Shown: piece by piece, positions 24,581 through 36,238 of the stretch
Position numbering within the stretch: position 1 is the first letter of the stretch
How the letters are laid out: each line of letters opens with the position of its first letter
Assembly (NCBI GenBank): GCA_964017145.1
Contig: OZ024841.1
Coordinates: forward strand, 1,922,001-1,986,000
Reading direction: 5' to 3'
DNA from: Agrocybe praecox
Taxonomy: Eukaryota > Basidiomycota > Agaricomycetes > Agaricales > Agrocybaceae
Length of the DNA stretch: 64,000 nt
Program-made: the position numbers and the translations under genes
Notes under the pieces: generated by a model
Databases searched by the model: none
What the model was told of the DNA's origin: nothing
Seen by the model: only the letters and a program-made list of their open reading frames with translations

Positions 24581-26508
24581 TATACCCAATCAAAGTAATG
24601 GCGGAAGTTCCAGCGACTTGAGACTTCCCTTTCTGCTCTTCACGGAACTGAAAATCCTAGTTAGGCTTCAACGCGCCGCAGCATCGAAAAGATTTATTGC
24701 ATGCAGGTCCTCCATCGAAGATGTAAGTCCAGTTGCAATTAGTGACTGTGCTTGTCTTGCTAATACTGATATTTGTCTCGGAAGATCCATAAGCATTTTT
24801 GCACTATTTGACGCCACCAAAGTATCTGAGTAACCTCAGCATCTACGTTTACATTTATTTATTTCCTCAATTTCTTGCCCCAGGAATTGGTTGGTCATTT
24901 TTGGCAAATGTCCTGCTGCATACGCAAAAATCAAAAGTATATTACCACTCTCTACGAACCTCGACCTGCATTTTTAATCTTCAAAGACATCCAAAGAATG
25001 AAGGCCAGAGACTGGCTGTATAGCAATCCCTTCTCTCGATACGGGACGATGAAATCATAATAGAATAAGTGGAATATTCTGCAGACCCCTAAGTGGAACA
25101 ATGTCAATGGTTCCTGTGCATATCTGCGTGATAGATGAATTCCTTCGTCGAGCTCATCGCCTTGTGCTACTAGGATCGCATGGACTGAGAAAATAATATG
25201 TCCAGGAAGGAAGATCGGCTTCCTTTTTGGGTCGCCTCTTTAGGTCGCTAGTGCCCCTATATTTACTAAACTGGCACTATGCGACACCGATTGGAAGTTT
25301 ATCTGGCAGCCTCGCCCGCCTGCAAGGCAGAGAACGAAAAGAGCCTAAGAGGACGCGACATGGGCACGTGACCGTCGGCAGGCGTCGGCTCCGTAAATCA
25401 TTTGTTAAGTCGTCGACTCACCTGGTTACTTCCGCTGAACTTTCTATTGCGAGACCTTAGAATAAGGACTAGAATAAGGACGCGTCTTAACCTGACAAAA
25501 AATTGCTCTTATTACCCGGTCACACGTTAAAACCGGGTACATTATTGCCGGTCATGATATAAAGGCATAAGTACTATGCCGATTGTGTGCCGATGGATAC
25601 GTACGCTAGGTCTTCATGAGTCCAAAACTTATCAGATGAGTAAGCCTCTCCGTGCATCACTTATTTACACAACGTAGGTCATGAAAATACAATTTTGGGT
25701 ACTTACATCCACGCTCTTTGGACGATTTAAAACAAATTGGAAAGGAACTTTATGTATTATAGTCTCCGCTCATATATTTTGGTACTCCTCTGCACGAAGT
25801 CTCGTCTCCGCCAGCTCCGCTTGGCCCATAACCAACAAATGCAACAAGTAGAATATGAAAAAACGACTTCCATGGAAGGCTAGAAAAATTGCTTCAGGCA
25901 GTTAATTGCTACGAGTACGAGACAGACATCTGCATTTTCAAACACAGGGTTTGCATACTCCTCTGGCTTCAGCATGCCACGATTAATATTATCGAGCTAC
26001 TTGTACATGCCAGTGCGTAAGTGTATTACTATTCCTGATGGCTCAACATGCACATTTATTGCTCTTTCGGTTTGACCCTTTCGAGGTATTACGGTGCTGT
26101 GTGAAACTCTTTCATCAATGTTCATTTAGTCGACCATGTCCTGGGATTCTCTTGGTCTTTTTGGTCATAGCTACAAACCTCAACTCGCTACTTCTCTCCG
26201 AAATTTGGATCCGTTCTTCATATGACGCCGCAACCCCAGAAATCATCACTCCTAGCCAAAATGAATGTCTAGCACTACGCGTTGTAAGGATTATGGACCA
26301 AGATCAACTTCAACGTGCAGGATGGATGGGTTATTTTCAATTTGGGCGATGTTGGAGGCTCTTGTACTTATCTGGTTGGCAGATAACTCGCGATCCACTC
26401 CCCAACTTCTCCATCCTCGGAATCCGATCTCATCTATTCAGAAAATGTGGCGGTTAAATAAGGCCTCTTCCAGCAATCTTCTCGTTTGCATTGGCTTTGG
26501 TAGCTCCC
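24581..26508. other. Repeated noncoding spacer upstream of P450 copy 2
   Basis: The counterpart of 19403-20883 with scattered substitutions and indels. It contains extra unmatched sequence at about 25450-25860. No gene supported; the P450 promoter should lie at the right end. Confidence 0.5.
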
Positions 26509-28724
26509 ATGTTTAATCCCAGTACATTCATTTTTGCTACAGTCTGCCTTGCAACTTTTTACCTCTATCAATGGAAGCGAAGGCGCCCTGGGTCCTTACC
26601 TCTACCACCTGGCCCCAAAGGATTCCCGGTCATAGGCAATCTCCTGGATATGCCATCGGAATATGAATGGCTCACATATCAGAAGTGGTCCAAAGAATAC
26701 GGTGCGTTAGAAACTGTATGAAAGTGCAAGTCATGTGCTTACTATGCTTTAGATACAGATATCACCTCCCTCAACGTCCTTGGAACATCCCTAATTGTTC
26801 TGAACACTTACGAAGCATCAAGAGATCTACTTGAATCACGCTCGTCCATCTATTCCGGCAGGTTTGCTGCTTCAGTTCTTGTTGCATACGAACTGTTCTG
26901 ACTTTCTTTCAGACCGGGATCCATAATGGTCAATGACCTGATGGGGTGGGACTTCGATTTTGGCTTCATGCAATACGGTACATCCTATTCACCAAATAAG
27001 AGTTCTCAAACATGATTTACTCCGTTTCTAGGGAAGAAATGGTCAGTGAAACGATGTCTACCAGATTTGCTATTAAATATTGAAAAAAAATCAGGCGTCA
27101 GCACCGTCGTATCATGCACAATAATTTTCATCCGGCCGCTGCCGATAGGTTCAAACCTCATTCTTTGAAAGCTGCTCGTGATTTGCTGCTACGCTGGCTT
27201 GACAATCCGAATGACATACTCGCCAATATTAAGCTGTGCTCAACCTTTTTTTTGCTTCCGCGTCTTTGAGTGTAACTGATTATATTGCTTAACAGGATGG
27301 CCGCCCAAACAATCATCTCTATGACATATGGCCTAGAGGTCACCACCAAAGATGATATATACATCACCAATGCGGAAAATGCATTGTATCCTCTGGCGTT
27401 AGCAGGTGCTCCCGGAGCGTTTCTGGTGGATAACCTTCCATCTCTGAGATACGTACCGTCTTGGGTTCCAGGAGCAAACTTCAAAAGGAAGGCTAGAGAA
27501 TGGAACGATCGGAGGATCGCCATGATCGAAACTCCCTTTGCGGCTGCAAAGAAAGCGATAGTAAGCAATTCGATCGATTGTTTTGATATCACTGTGTAAT
27601 AGCGCAAAGCAGAGCAGTGGAAATTTCCGACCATCCTTTGTTTCACAAAATCTCCTTCACGTAGAAGACAATTCTGTTGATGAAGAAACAATTAAAAGTA
27701 TCGCTGGCGTCATGTATTCTGGTCGGTGCTTTTTCCATCGGTAGAACGACAAGCAGTCTAATTTGACACCATTCTTCCAGGCGGCGCTGACACAGTAGGT
27801 TTTACTTCTCATTTATTGACTCTTCATCCGTTTGATTGACAATTGTTGCTACGTAGACTGTTTCTGCTCTCGCATCGTGTATTCTTGCCCTTCTAGAGCA
27901 TCCGGAAGTTTTGAGAAAGGCCCAACGAGAATTAGATAATGTTGTAGGGCCAGGGCGTCTGCCAGATTTCAGTGACATGGATTCTCTGCCCTATAGCACT
28001 GCTATAGTAAAGGAGACTTTACGCTGGAGGCCTGTCGCACCAATCGGTTTGACTTTTTCTATACAATCCTACTCTCGGGGCTAAGCATCTCGATGCTAAA
28101 GGTTTACCTCATCAAGTTCTTAAAGACGACGAATACCACGGGTATCACATTCCAGCAAATTCCATCGTTATTCAGAATATTTGGTATGGGATCTTCGCTC
28201 CTTGTTGTTTCAACCTTTGAAGTCTTTCTAGGGCTATGCTTCAAGATGAGACGGTATATTCTGACCCACGCACCTTTAATCCAGATCGTTTTATCAAGGA
28301 CGGCAAACTGGATCCTTCAGTTCATGACCCTTTCAAGATTTGTTGGGGGGGTGGAAGAAGGTAAATGATCCCTAATCTCTGCTCAATCTTCCAAAATCAT
28401 TTATCGTAAACTAATATTCAACTTTTAGGATATGCCCCGCACGGTTCATGGCGTTCCCCTCCGTTTGGATTACGATTGTATCTATGATAGCTGTGTTTAA
28501 CATCAAGAAGTCGGTCGATAAGGATGGGAATGTCATTGAACCGGATCACGAATTCCTCCCTTCGCTCGTGTGGTAAAGTTTATCGCCTTTTTGCCCTTTC
28601 TGGTTAATCTAATCTTCCTTTTTATGCCAGTAAACCCAAGCCCATTACATGTACGATTGAACTCCGATCCAAGGAGGCCGAAGCCCTTGTTCGAGCATCT
28701 GTCAACTGTGAAGTTGTCTACTAG
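26509..28724 (+). CDS. Cytochrome P450 monooxygenase (intact copy 2)
   Basis: Thirteen exons (26509-26701, 26753-26861, 26913-26977, 27032-27041, 27095-27235, 27296-27560, 27613-27721, 27781-27794, 27857-28046, 28102-28183, 28232-28360, 28429-28572, 28631-28724) join without a break into 514 residues, the usual P450 length. P450s insert one oxygen atom into a substrate using haem and electrons from the ER reductase. Visible parts are an N-terminal membrane anchor, the hinge LPLPPGPKG, helix-C WRQHRR, I-helix AGVMYSGGADTT, ExxR at Glu355-Arg358, and the haem loop WGGGRRICPAR with Cys438. The residue two after the cysteine is Ala, where the consensus and copy 1 have Gly; this is tolerated in some P450s. 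Exons 4 and 8 are only 10 and 14 nt. The start is the ATG opening the anchor helix. Its repeat-unit neighbour is an MFS gene, which fits an export or secondary-metabolism role, but the substrate is unknown. Confidence 0.88.
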
Positions 28725-29721
28725 TACGATTAGAATCGGATTATAGACGCCAACCCGATTTCAAAGGGTCTTTGTACGGCATTATACAATCACGAAAAAA
28801 AAGTCTTGCGTCGGAATCTCAGAAGGTTCAACGTTCAAGACCCAGTTTTCGTGCTCAGTTGATCTTCCAAAGGTTCAAGAGAGAAAAAACTTGATCTTTG
28901 CAATACTGGCGCAAGACCATGACTCGAGACGTTCGCGTGAACCAGATTCATTAATTGGCCCGTTGGTCAACCGGTCATGCTCCAAAGTTGGAACTTGCTT
29001 TTCCATTGTTCTATTTATTTGGTCCTCAACGTTCCACCCCCACCTATTGCAACGACATCTTTCCTCTCGGTTATCAACAGCGCAGTAATCAGATATACCT
29101 CTCAGTATAATAACAAAATACGTGCTGCGCCGACGGCGTGCCAGCTGTTGAATCCGCCCCAGCCCTATGGGCACTGACCGGGACCCGTTGAGCACGTCAG
29201 TCACGCAAGATCCTTAACTTGCTAATTCCCCGGCGTATAGAATTTCCTTCAAGGACCTACAGAACGCGAGCAAGAACGACAGCTTTCCGAAGTTTGGTTG
29301 CTTCATCTGTCGACCTCTGAAGCAAGGTGACAACATGAACGGATGATTTGAATCTATATTGTATGTTGACTGTCATCATCTGCAAGAGAAGCTTTGGCTG
29401 CCACAGAGACGATAACAAGCATAAGCTCAATGCTCTCTTTTGTGCTAAAAGAAGCATAATCACATCGTATGTCCTCAGTGTATGAGCTGCATTACGATGT
29501 CTAAAAGTGTTACTCTCTATTAGAGCCATTGCCACTGTTTCACGAACAATTTTTTATGTTCGTACGGTAAATTGATCTTATGCTGGTTGGAAAAAGATCA
29601 ATGAATTCGTGAATAAAGTAGCAGGCAATTACTTGTTTTATCATTATTACCAGTGCAATACTCTATCCTCTTTTCCATTGCCGAAATATAACTGTAGAAT
29701 AAATTAAGCAAATAGGGGAGA
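28725..29721. other. 3' flank of repeat unit 2 and unassigned DNA
   Basis: 28873-29200 matches the 3' flank of P450 copy 1. A scrap of a third MFS copy follows at 29282-29330. The rest, up to the stop codon of the PPR-like gene, shows no gene. Confidence 0.5.
29282..29330 (+). pseudogene. Scrap of a third MFS copy
   Basis: About 49 bp (GCTTTCCGAAGTTTGGTTGC ... AAGCAAGGTGA) align with the end of MFS exon 6 at 18861-18909 and with the relic at 24440-24483. It has several substitutions and small indels. It lies just where a third repeat unit would begin, so it is best read as the decayed start of unit 3. Confidence 0.6.
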
Positions 29722-32657
29722 TTAATCATGAGATCGTATCGTTAAACTAGTTTCTTTAGGAATATCAGTTCTCATAGCACGATTCCTTCTTATCCTCAAT
29801 GCCCACTCATATGATTTGCAAAGCCATGTTACAAAGCCTATGTCTTTCTTCCGTTCTTCCACCAATAAACGATGATGAAGAACCTCAATATCGCGGAAGA
29901 CCACAAGTGGAGGTACGTAGTCGTCTGGAACTTCTGTAGCAGCTGTCATGCGCACCAGAGGTCGTTCACCTACGAGCGAAGTCCTGGTCGAGCTCAATGG
30001 TGACCTCGGAGTGGGTACTTTGATGACTTCAGGAGGATATCTAGCCGCAAATTCTCGCAGTTGATCCATTGCTCTAGTGGTGTACTCCAAGCTGGGGGGA
30101 AAGGGTGCAATCAATACGGCATCTAAACGTAGATGACAAAGAAACTTACATCGCTAGCAAACGGATGCGAGCAACATGGGCGCGCTCTATCATTCGAGCT
30201 GGAATTGGTTTACCATTGTCCCGCCCCGAATTTTCCATCACCTTCCATTGTTCCCAGAGTTCGTCGGAGAAACGCAGTGCGATGTCCCTTTCGGGACCCT
30301 TCCGGCTGTTTGAACACTTCTCAAGGGCTTCTACAAGTAACCTTGGTATCTTCATGACATTCAATTCATCGAAGATCGTGTTAAATAACTTCTGTGAAAC
30401 TTCCAACGAGGAGTGTTTATAGAATACGGAGAGGTATGCCCCGATGAGTCGGGGACTGAGTTCGACTTGACCGAATTTCTTATCGGGAATTGGTAAAGGC
30501 GAAGAGTATGATGATGGCACAGGTACTAGCTCAAGATCTCGCAAGATTCGGGTAAAAAGTGTCTTCACTTCTCGAATTACTTCAGCGTGGCTTTGAGGGG
30601 GGATACGCGCAAAGGATGGTTCATTTTCGTCTTCTTGGACAATAAGACTGGTAGATGGATTATCGCCAGGACCTAGTTCCGAATTCTGCACAATGATTCC
30701 GTCATTGGCATTTTCAGATTGGGAGACCGAAATGGACCCAGCTGGATTCTCCGGTACGATCTTCGTAGCAGCACGAATGAAAGGTGGCTTGTAAGACGCG
30801 TATGTATGGAACAGATGCGTCATTATTTCAGCATCGATAACCACGTCCACCGAGTTAGGGTCGGGATCTTGACCACCTCTGACGATTTCCGCCAAGATCC
30901 AACGAGCACGAGCCAGATCTCCAATACGTTTTGTACCCTCCAGCAAAGCACAGAAAGTTTTGCGGTCAGGGCTGAAAGCCGAATATCCACGCGCATCGCG
31001 GTGTGAATCCAGCATCTGCTTGGTCAACCTGAAAGCCTCGTTGATGTACATCTTTTCACCGGACTTGGCGCAAGCCAAAATGACAGCGTTGTAAGACCCC
31101 ACTGTCGGTTGTATCTTATGGTCTACAGTCATTTCTGTCCACAGATCCAACGCCCTTTCTGGTTCTGATGATTGTGCCTTGGAAATTGGCGATGCACATG
31201 CACGAATCATGAGAGTATAGAGAAGACCGTCTGGGTTGGGATGAGCAACATATCGCATGTGGCTAAAGAGGTCCCAGGCGTAGGCCCGTGCAGCTGCTAA
31301 TGGTCGAGAATAAAGGGCTGCAATTACACTGGTGTAAGTTTGCATGGATACACAGGCGTTCTGAGCTTCATAATGATGCAAAAGTTGCAAGGCAGAGGTT
31401 GGAAGTTCGTCTTTTGGTGTCGCATTTAGGTGGGCCTGTACATGAAGGTGCCTTTGGAGTTGGTTGGGAGTTTCTACAAATAGTTAGCCCTATCGTTCCT
31501 GAGCACAAGTAAGAACGACATAGAGCATACCCTTTAGGAAATTTGACAGAAGCTTGTCTGCTGCTTGTGCGTTGCCAGCAGCGGAATATGTCTTCAAAAT
31601 TTTTGTAAGGGCTTCCTCGGGGAAAGGAAGGCCTGCGGACTAAATTCATGCAAGTATGTAAGTAAACAGTTATAAATTCTTAGCTGGATGCGATCCGTCG
31701 TACTTTGGCAATATCCAATGCGATTTCGCCTGCTGCAAAATCATTTGCATTCATCTGGAAGATTCGCATTAAATATTAACACAGGAAGAAAACAGTTATT
31801 TTACGTACACTTGTTCTTACTAATGCCTCGTATTCACGTACTGTCAAAACTCCAATGGCCACTGAAGACGGCCTGTTTGCAGCATCGGGGTTTGCATGGA
31901 TTCTGGCAGCTTCTGCTCGAGATATTATTTCATAAGCTCTTGCCAGAATGCGACGATACAGAGGAATGCCGTCAACTTCAGAGTCGATTTCGGAATCTTC
32001 AGCGCCTATTCGGCTTTGAATCTCCGCGAGAAGTTGCATATCCTCTGCGGCTTCTGCTTTTGCTACGGCACTTCGAACAGCTTCTGCGGCTAATTTATCG
32101 TCGGAATCTGTTGTCTCGGGGGTAGGAACTGCAAGAACATCTTGGTAAAATGCCATCAACTCGTCTTCAGAATAATGAAAATCCCGGACAGACAGCTCCT
32201 GGGAGAACATAAGTCATATAAATTGTGGAGTATGATCAATCAGTAACCCACGTCTGATTTTATAGCTTCATCTAAAGCCTGTACTTGCTGCCCTAGCTTC
32301 TCAATAGGGTGTGAAACCCTCTTGCCTGCGCTACCGCTTCTAACAGCCAGGTGCCTTCCACCACTTGAAAGCCTTCTTTGCCGTCTAGATTATACGCGTT
32401 TCGATATTACAACGAGAGAATAAGGATAACAGTGACAATTACCTCAAAAACGCAGCTGCCGTGAAATTCGAGTTTGACACGTCGAACTCCGGTGCGGGCT
32501 CTAACTCTAAAGAAGCGGCTTGATGTAGACCTCTACGACCCAGGACTCTTTGCCAACGAGTAGCTCCTCCAATAGTGCTTCGCGTCGATGCATTGGCTAT
32601 GCGTAACAGAGTGAGGTCCAGTAAAGCTGGTGGAAGAGCAAGTGCAGCATGAGACAT
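29722..32657 (-). CDS. Pentatricopeptide-repeat-like protein, probably mitochondrial
   Basis: Seven exons (32657-32443, 32384-32252, 32198-31809, 31754-31704, 31639-31531, 31473-30150, 30091-29722) join in frame into 863 residues. The N-terminus is rich in Ala, Arg and Leu with few acids, as in mitochondrial targeting peptides. The middle has helical repeats of PPR type, for example segments with TYTSVIAALYSRPL, DGLLYTLMIRACASP and VGSYNAVILACAKSGE at roughly 35-residue spacing. PPR proteins bind organelle RNA and act in its processing, stability or translation. An acidic low-complexity insert interrupts the repeats before a conserved C-terminal part. The specific RNA target cannot be inferred. 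The start was chosen as the first ATG in frame, 288 bp from the divergent RING-CH gene. Confidence 0.82.
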
Positions 32658-32944
32658 TATTAGAGAAATATAAAGCAAGCCAAAGCCAGGGTATACTATG
32701 GACGACGAGGACGAGAGCGTAAAGGCAATTCCAATTTCCGACGTTGGACGCTAATGGAAAAAATGAGTACACGTGATCCATCAGTGAGCCCCAGCCGGCC
32801 GGACACTCCATGTCGTAGCCGTCGATCTCGAGACCCTTGACCGTCCTAGCTGTTACGGTACTACTCCGACCACTCTGACTCTGCTGCACTCGTTCAATAA
32901 ACTCGTAATTAACTACGAATTATTCACCTATACTACCCGCGTCA
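32658..32944. promoter_or_regulatory. Shared bidirectional promoter region
   Basis: 287 bp separate the starts of the PPR-like gene (-) and the RING-CH ligase (+), so both core promoters must lie here. No TATA box is obvious on either side. Confidence 0.55.
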
Positions 32945-34746
32945 ATGAGCGCGGGCAACAGACTACCTACCGTCAACGATCTACGAGTAAGAACATACCA
33001 TTCAATCTTGCAATATACTTCACGAACATTAACACATTTTCAGGTCAAGCTATGTTATATCTGTAGAGAAGAAGAACTTGCTGGATCTCGTGAGCATCTC
33101 TCAGGTTGACATGTACTTTGTTTCTTCGTAGTCTCATGTATATGAAGCACAGGAAGGACCAGCGCGAGCATGGACCCATCCCTGTAACTGCACGTTGATT
33201 GCACACGAACAATGTCTGCTCAAATGGATACAGTCATCTCAAGGAAATGCTTCCCGAGCACCAAACGCGTTGAAGTGCCCACAATGCGGGACACAATACG
33301 AGATGGAAAGCGAGAACCCCGTTATTTTACGAGCACTCGCTGTCGGGAATAAAATTCTACAGAGACTAGGGAGATACTTCACAGTATTCGCAGCTGCAGC
33401 TGCCGTTGGTGTCGCGGGAACAAGTGCGTCGTAGTGCTCATCGTATACACTTCCAAGAGTCCTGATCTTTGCACCTAGGTATATATGTTTGCCTAACTGC
33501 ATACGGTGCTTGGGCCGTACAGAAGTTTCTTGGGAAGGAGTGAGTAATCAGCCATCTATGTGTTAATGCAATTACTTATGCTATTGTAAAGATTTTTTGA
33601 CCTTGCAATAACCGACGACCCAGTCAACTGGAGTTGGTCCTGCTATCTCAATTTCCCCATCATACCCTTAGGCCTCATCCTCTCTCGCTTTCAATCATCA
33701 AGTCAATCCGTGATAGTTCCCCTCTTACTCGTTTGGCCAGTATCAGTCCCTGTAGGCGAAGGTCGAAGACGTCTAATTGACTTTTGGTCAAACCCGGAAA
33801 ATGCTCGCCGTCTACCTTCTTTCTTACAACAAGCAAGATCGTCATGGCCCCCTTCACCTTGGGTATTTGGTATAATTGCCTTACCCTTCGTTCGCGTTCT
33901 CTACAACCGGTTCTATGCGAAAGCTTACTTTAAACTCATGGGTACACCCTTGCCAGCCCCCAGACGGATACCTCGTGGTGGGCTCAGGTTCAACGAAGGT
34001 CCATTTGTCATCCGGATACGAGCCAATGTCGTAGATGAAAATGGCAACGAGATACCTGAAGCAGAACCCCAACAGGCTGCAGATGCGAACCCTGCTCCTG
34101 CCCCAGACGCAAACGCTGCAGATGACGAGAATCCCAATCCCAATGCCGCAGCTGTGGAAGCTGCCGAACAGCTCATCGAAATCAACGCATCCTCCCTCGG
34201 CAGGAAAGTAGGCGGCGCCCTAATCATGCCTGCCATCTCCAGCATGATGGGAAATCTTCTTCTCCGCCTTTCAAAGCATTCAGGCATTCTCCGCTCGTTC
34301 TTGGGAATCCGTGCAAGAGTAAGTGGGAGTTATCCTCTCCCTTCGTGGGATCTTCTGCCGTTAGTGAGATCCGAACCCTTGCAGAAAGGGCCTGAAATAC
34401 TGCGACACGTCATGAGCGCATTTTTCGGAGGCACTCCTATGTGGATGGACAGTGACCCTGTCTGGTATGTGGTACTACAAAATTTTAACAAGGTCTCTTA
34501 CTCATAGGACGTTAGGTGGAGAAATATGGTTGGGTTTGGTGCATTCATTGTCGTACGTTTTTCTCTCTGATCTTCCTGTTCGATTTATATACCGAATTCG
34601 CTTTTTAGATCAAAGATTGTGTACAACTACTTCATCTATGGCTTGCAAAGCGCGAATTAGAGTCTCGCCGGGTGAAAGATAGAGATTTCAGTGGGGTAGA
34701 CATCAAGGAGCTAGATCTATTACCCTCTTTTCAATCCTCAGAGTAA
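32945..34746 (+). CDS. RING-CH (MARCH-type) membrane E3 ubiquitin ligase
   Basis: Seven exons (32945-32986, 33044-33089, 33148-33423, 33479-33539, 33592-34464, 34516-34552, 34609-34746) give 490 residues. The N-terminal RING-CH finger has the C4HC3 order: CYIC, then CNC, HEQC and CPQC, with the Trp before the last pair (KWIQSSQ). This domain binds an E2 and directs ubiquitin transfer. Hydrophobic segments follow: two or more near residues 110-150, then others around 175-240. The C-terminal region carries an Ala/Asn/Pro-rich acidic loop and the tail RRVKDRDFSGVD. The protein therefore sits in a membrane with the finger in the cytosol. Two acceptors were set by frame: exon 3 after TATGAAG, and exon 6 after GACGTTAG, where the nearer TAG would break the conserved C-terminus. 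Substrates are unknown. Confidence 0.85.
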
Positions 34747-34989
34747 TGCTACCGGTATTGAATTGTAATGGTCAAGTAATGGCACATTGGGCCTCACAAA
34801 ATACAACCATCACTCACACAGATGAATAGCAAGAAACCAATAAGCCGATAAACGGCACATAAACGTATATTGACAGAAGCTATAGCAGTATGTACAAGAG
34901 AAAGAAACTTTTTCATTAAAAGAATGAGATCATACTTCACGACCCGAGAATGAAGACACGAGAAAACATGAGGGCAAGGCAACGATGTT

Positions 34990-35998
34990 TCAGTCATTTC
35001 GAGGTTCATAAGGTTGTTGCGCCTTAGGGAGTGCTTTATCCCTGTCATCCTCGGTCTTACGTTCCTCGGGAGGAGGGGTCCTGAGACGTTCGCGCTCTCG
35101 GTCCCTGTCGTCTCTACGACGGTCAGGCGAAGGGCTACGTCTCCTTTCTGGGGACCTGCTTCGCCTCCTGCGGTCCCTGCCAACGTCTCTTTCATCCCGG
35201 CGGCGGGGAGGGCTACGGGAACGTTCGCGGTCGCGGTCGCGGCCATAGCGAGAAGGAGGAGGGGGCGTGCGCCTATCGTATCGCCAGACAGAAGATGGCG
35301 GGTTTTTAGCCCACTATGACGGCATTACTAAGAGTTATTAGAAATATTCAAGACAGGAGAACTCACCTGAATGCTCAAGCGAGAACCTTCGAAATAACGT
35401 CCGTGCCTAGGAGAAAATCAATTCAAATCGTGGAATATTAAGGATATAAGAAGGCTTACATGTCATAGTAGGCATCTTCAGCATCTCGACCGCTTTTGAA
35501 TTCCACAAATGCATAACTGCGAGGTGTTCGAGGATCGTTGAGCGTTCGTGTTTATTTCGGTGATAAAAATCGCGACAAGGATTATATCGAGCGATGACGC
35601 GGCAAGGTAATTGAAAGATCGTAGATACGCGCGAGTTTAACAGACGATCACGATGCGCAGCGGAGACGGCTGCAGCCATTCGCGGACGACGAAATGCGAC
35701 ACGGTTCGATTCGACCAATGATGATTTCCACTTCGAATGGCGCGTACAAGGCCTCCCCCAAAAGACAATTAATTTGATAAAAAATCATACTTACGGGTTG
35801 TGACTGGCGTGAGGGTTGCGAGGTGCTGGAACATCGCAGCGAACCAATTGACCGAACCTAGACATGACGAAGAAAAAAAAAGTTAAACAGGACGAACCAA
35901 CAAGAACTGAAACGCGTTTACCTTTCGAATTCATAGGCTAAATCGCGGGCACGCGTAGCAGGATGAAAACCACTAACGAAAAGAATACGGGGCGACAT
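34990..35998 (-). CDS. SR-type splicing factor (RRM plus RS domain)
   Basis: Five exons encode about 186 residues. One RNA-recognition motif opens the protein: ILFVSGF as RNP2, YAFVEF as RNP1, and DAEDAYYDMHGRYFEGSRL in the second half. The C-terminal 90 residues are an Arg/Ser/Asp/Glu-rich RS domain with repeated RSRSP and RDRER runs. SR proteins bind exonic enhancers in the nucleus and recruit the spliceosome; the RS domain is phosphorylated by SRPK-type kinases. Intron 2 (about 35517-35795, close to 280 nt) is about five times longer than other introns here, which is notable because SR genes often regulate their own splicing. The third exon starts after the acceptor CTCGCAG. It is divergent with the gene at 36239. 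Confidence 0.92.
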
Positions 35999-36238
35999 AT
36001 TGTGGTCGTCGTTTGGGGTAAAAGGTTTACAGAAACAAAATCAGGCGGGGACGTAAAAAGGGTCATATTATTTGCTCTTGTTTGATTTGTGGCACCATCA
36101 TAGAATTTCGGTCATCTCGCAAAAGGGTTCAATACAACTTCAAAAGCTTGGTTCTACGGCCATTTTCAGGTGGGTGAATAACAACCTTGACCCTTACCAA
36201 GGTGTTAAATACACGCAGATGATATTCGGGAGTTGCGT
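35999..36238. promoter_or_regulatory. Shared bidirectional promoter region
   Basis: 240 bp between the divergent starts of the SR protein gene (-) and the mitochondrial-type gene (+). It must carry both promoters. No clear TATA box. Confidence 0.55.

Larger units (their letters stand above)
24114..29220. repeat. Tandem repeat unit 2
   Basis: Second copy of the MFS-P450 unit described at 18530-24113. The distance between matching points is about 5.6 kb at the left. It shrinks to about 5.06 kb at the P450 stop codons, mostly because copy 1 carries the 535-bp insertion. Same orientation, so unequal crossing-over between units is the simplest origin. Confidence 0.8.
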
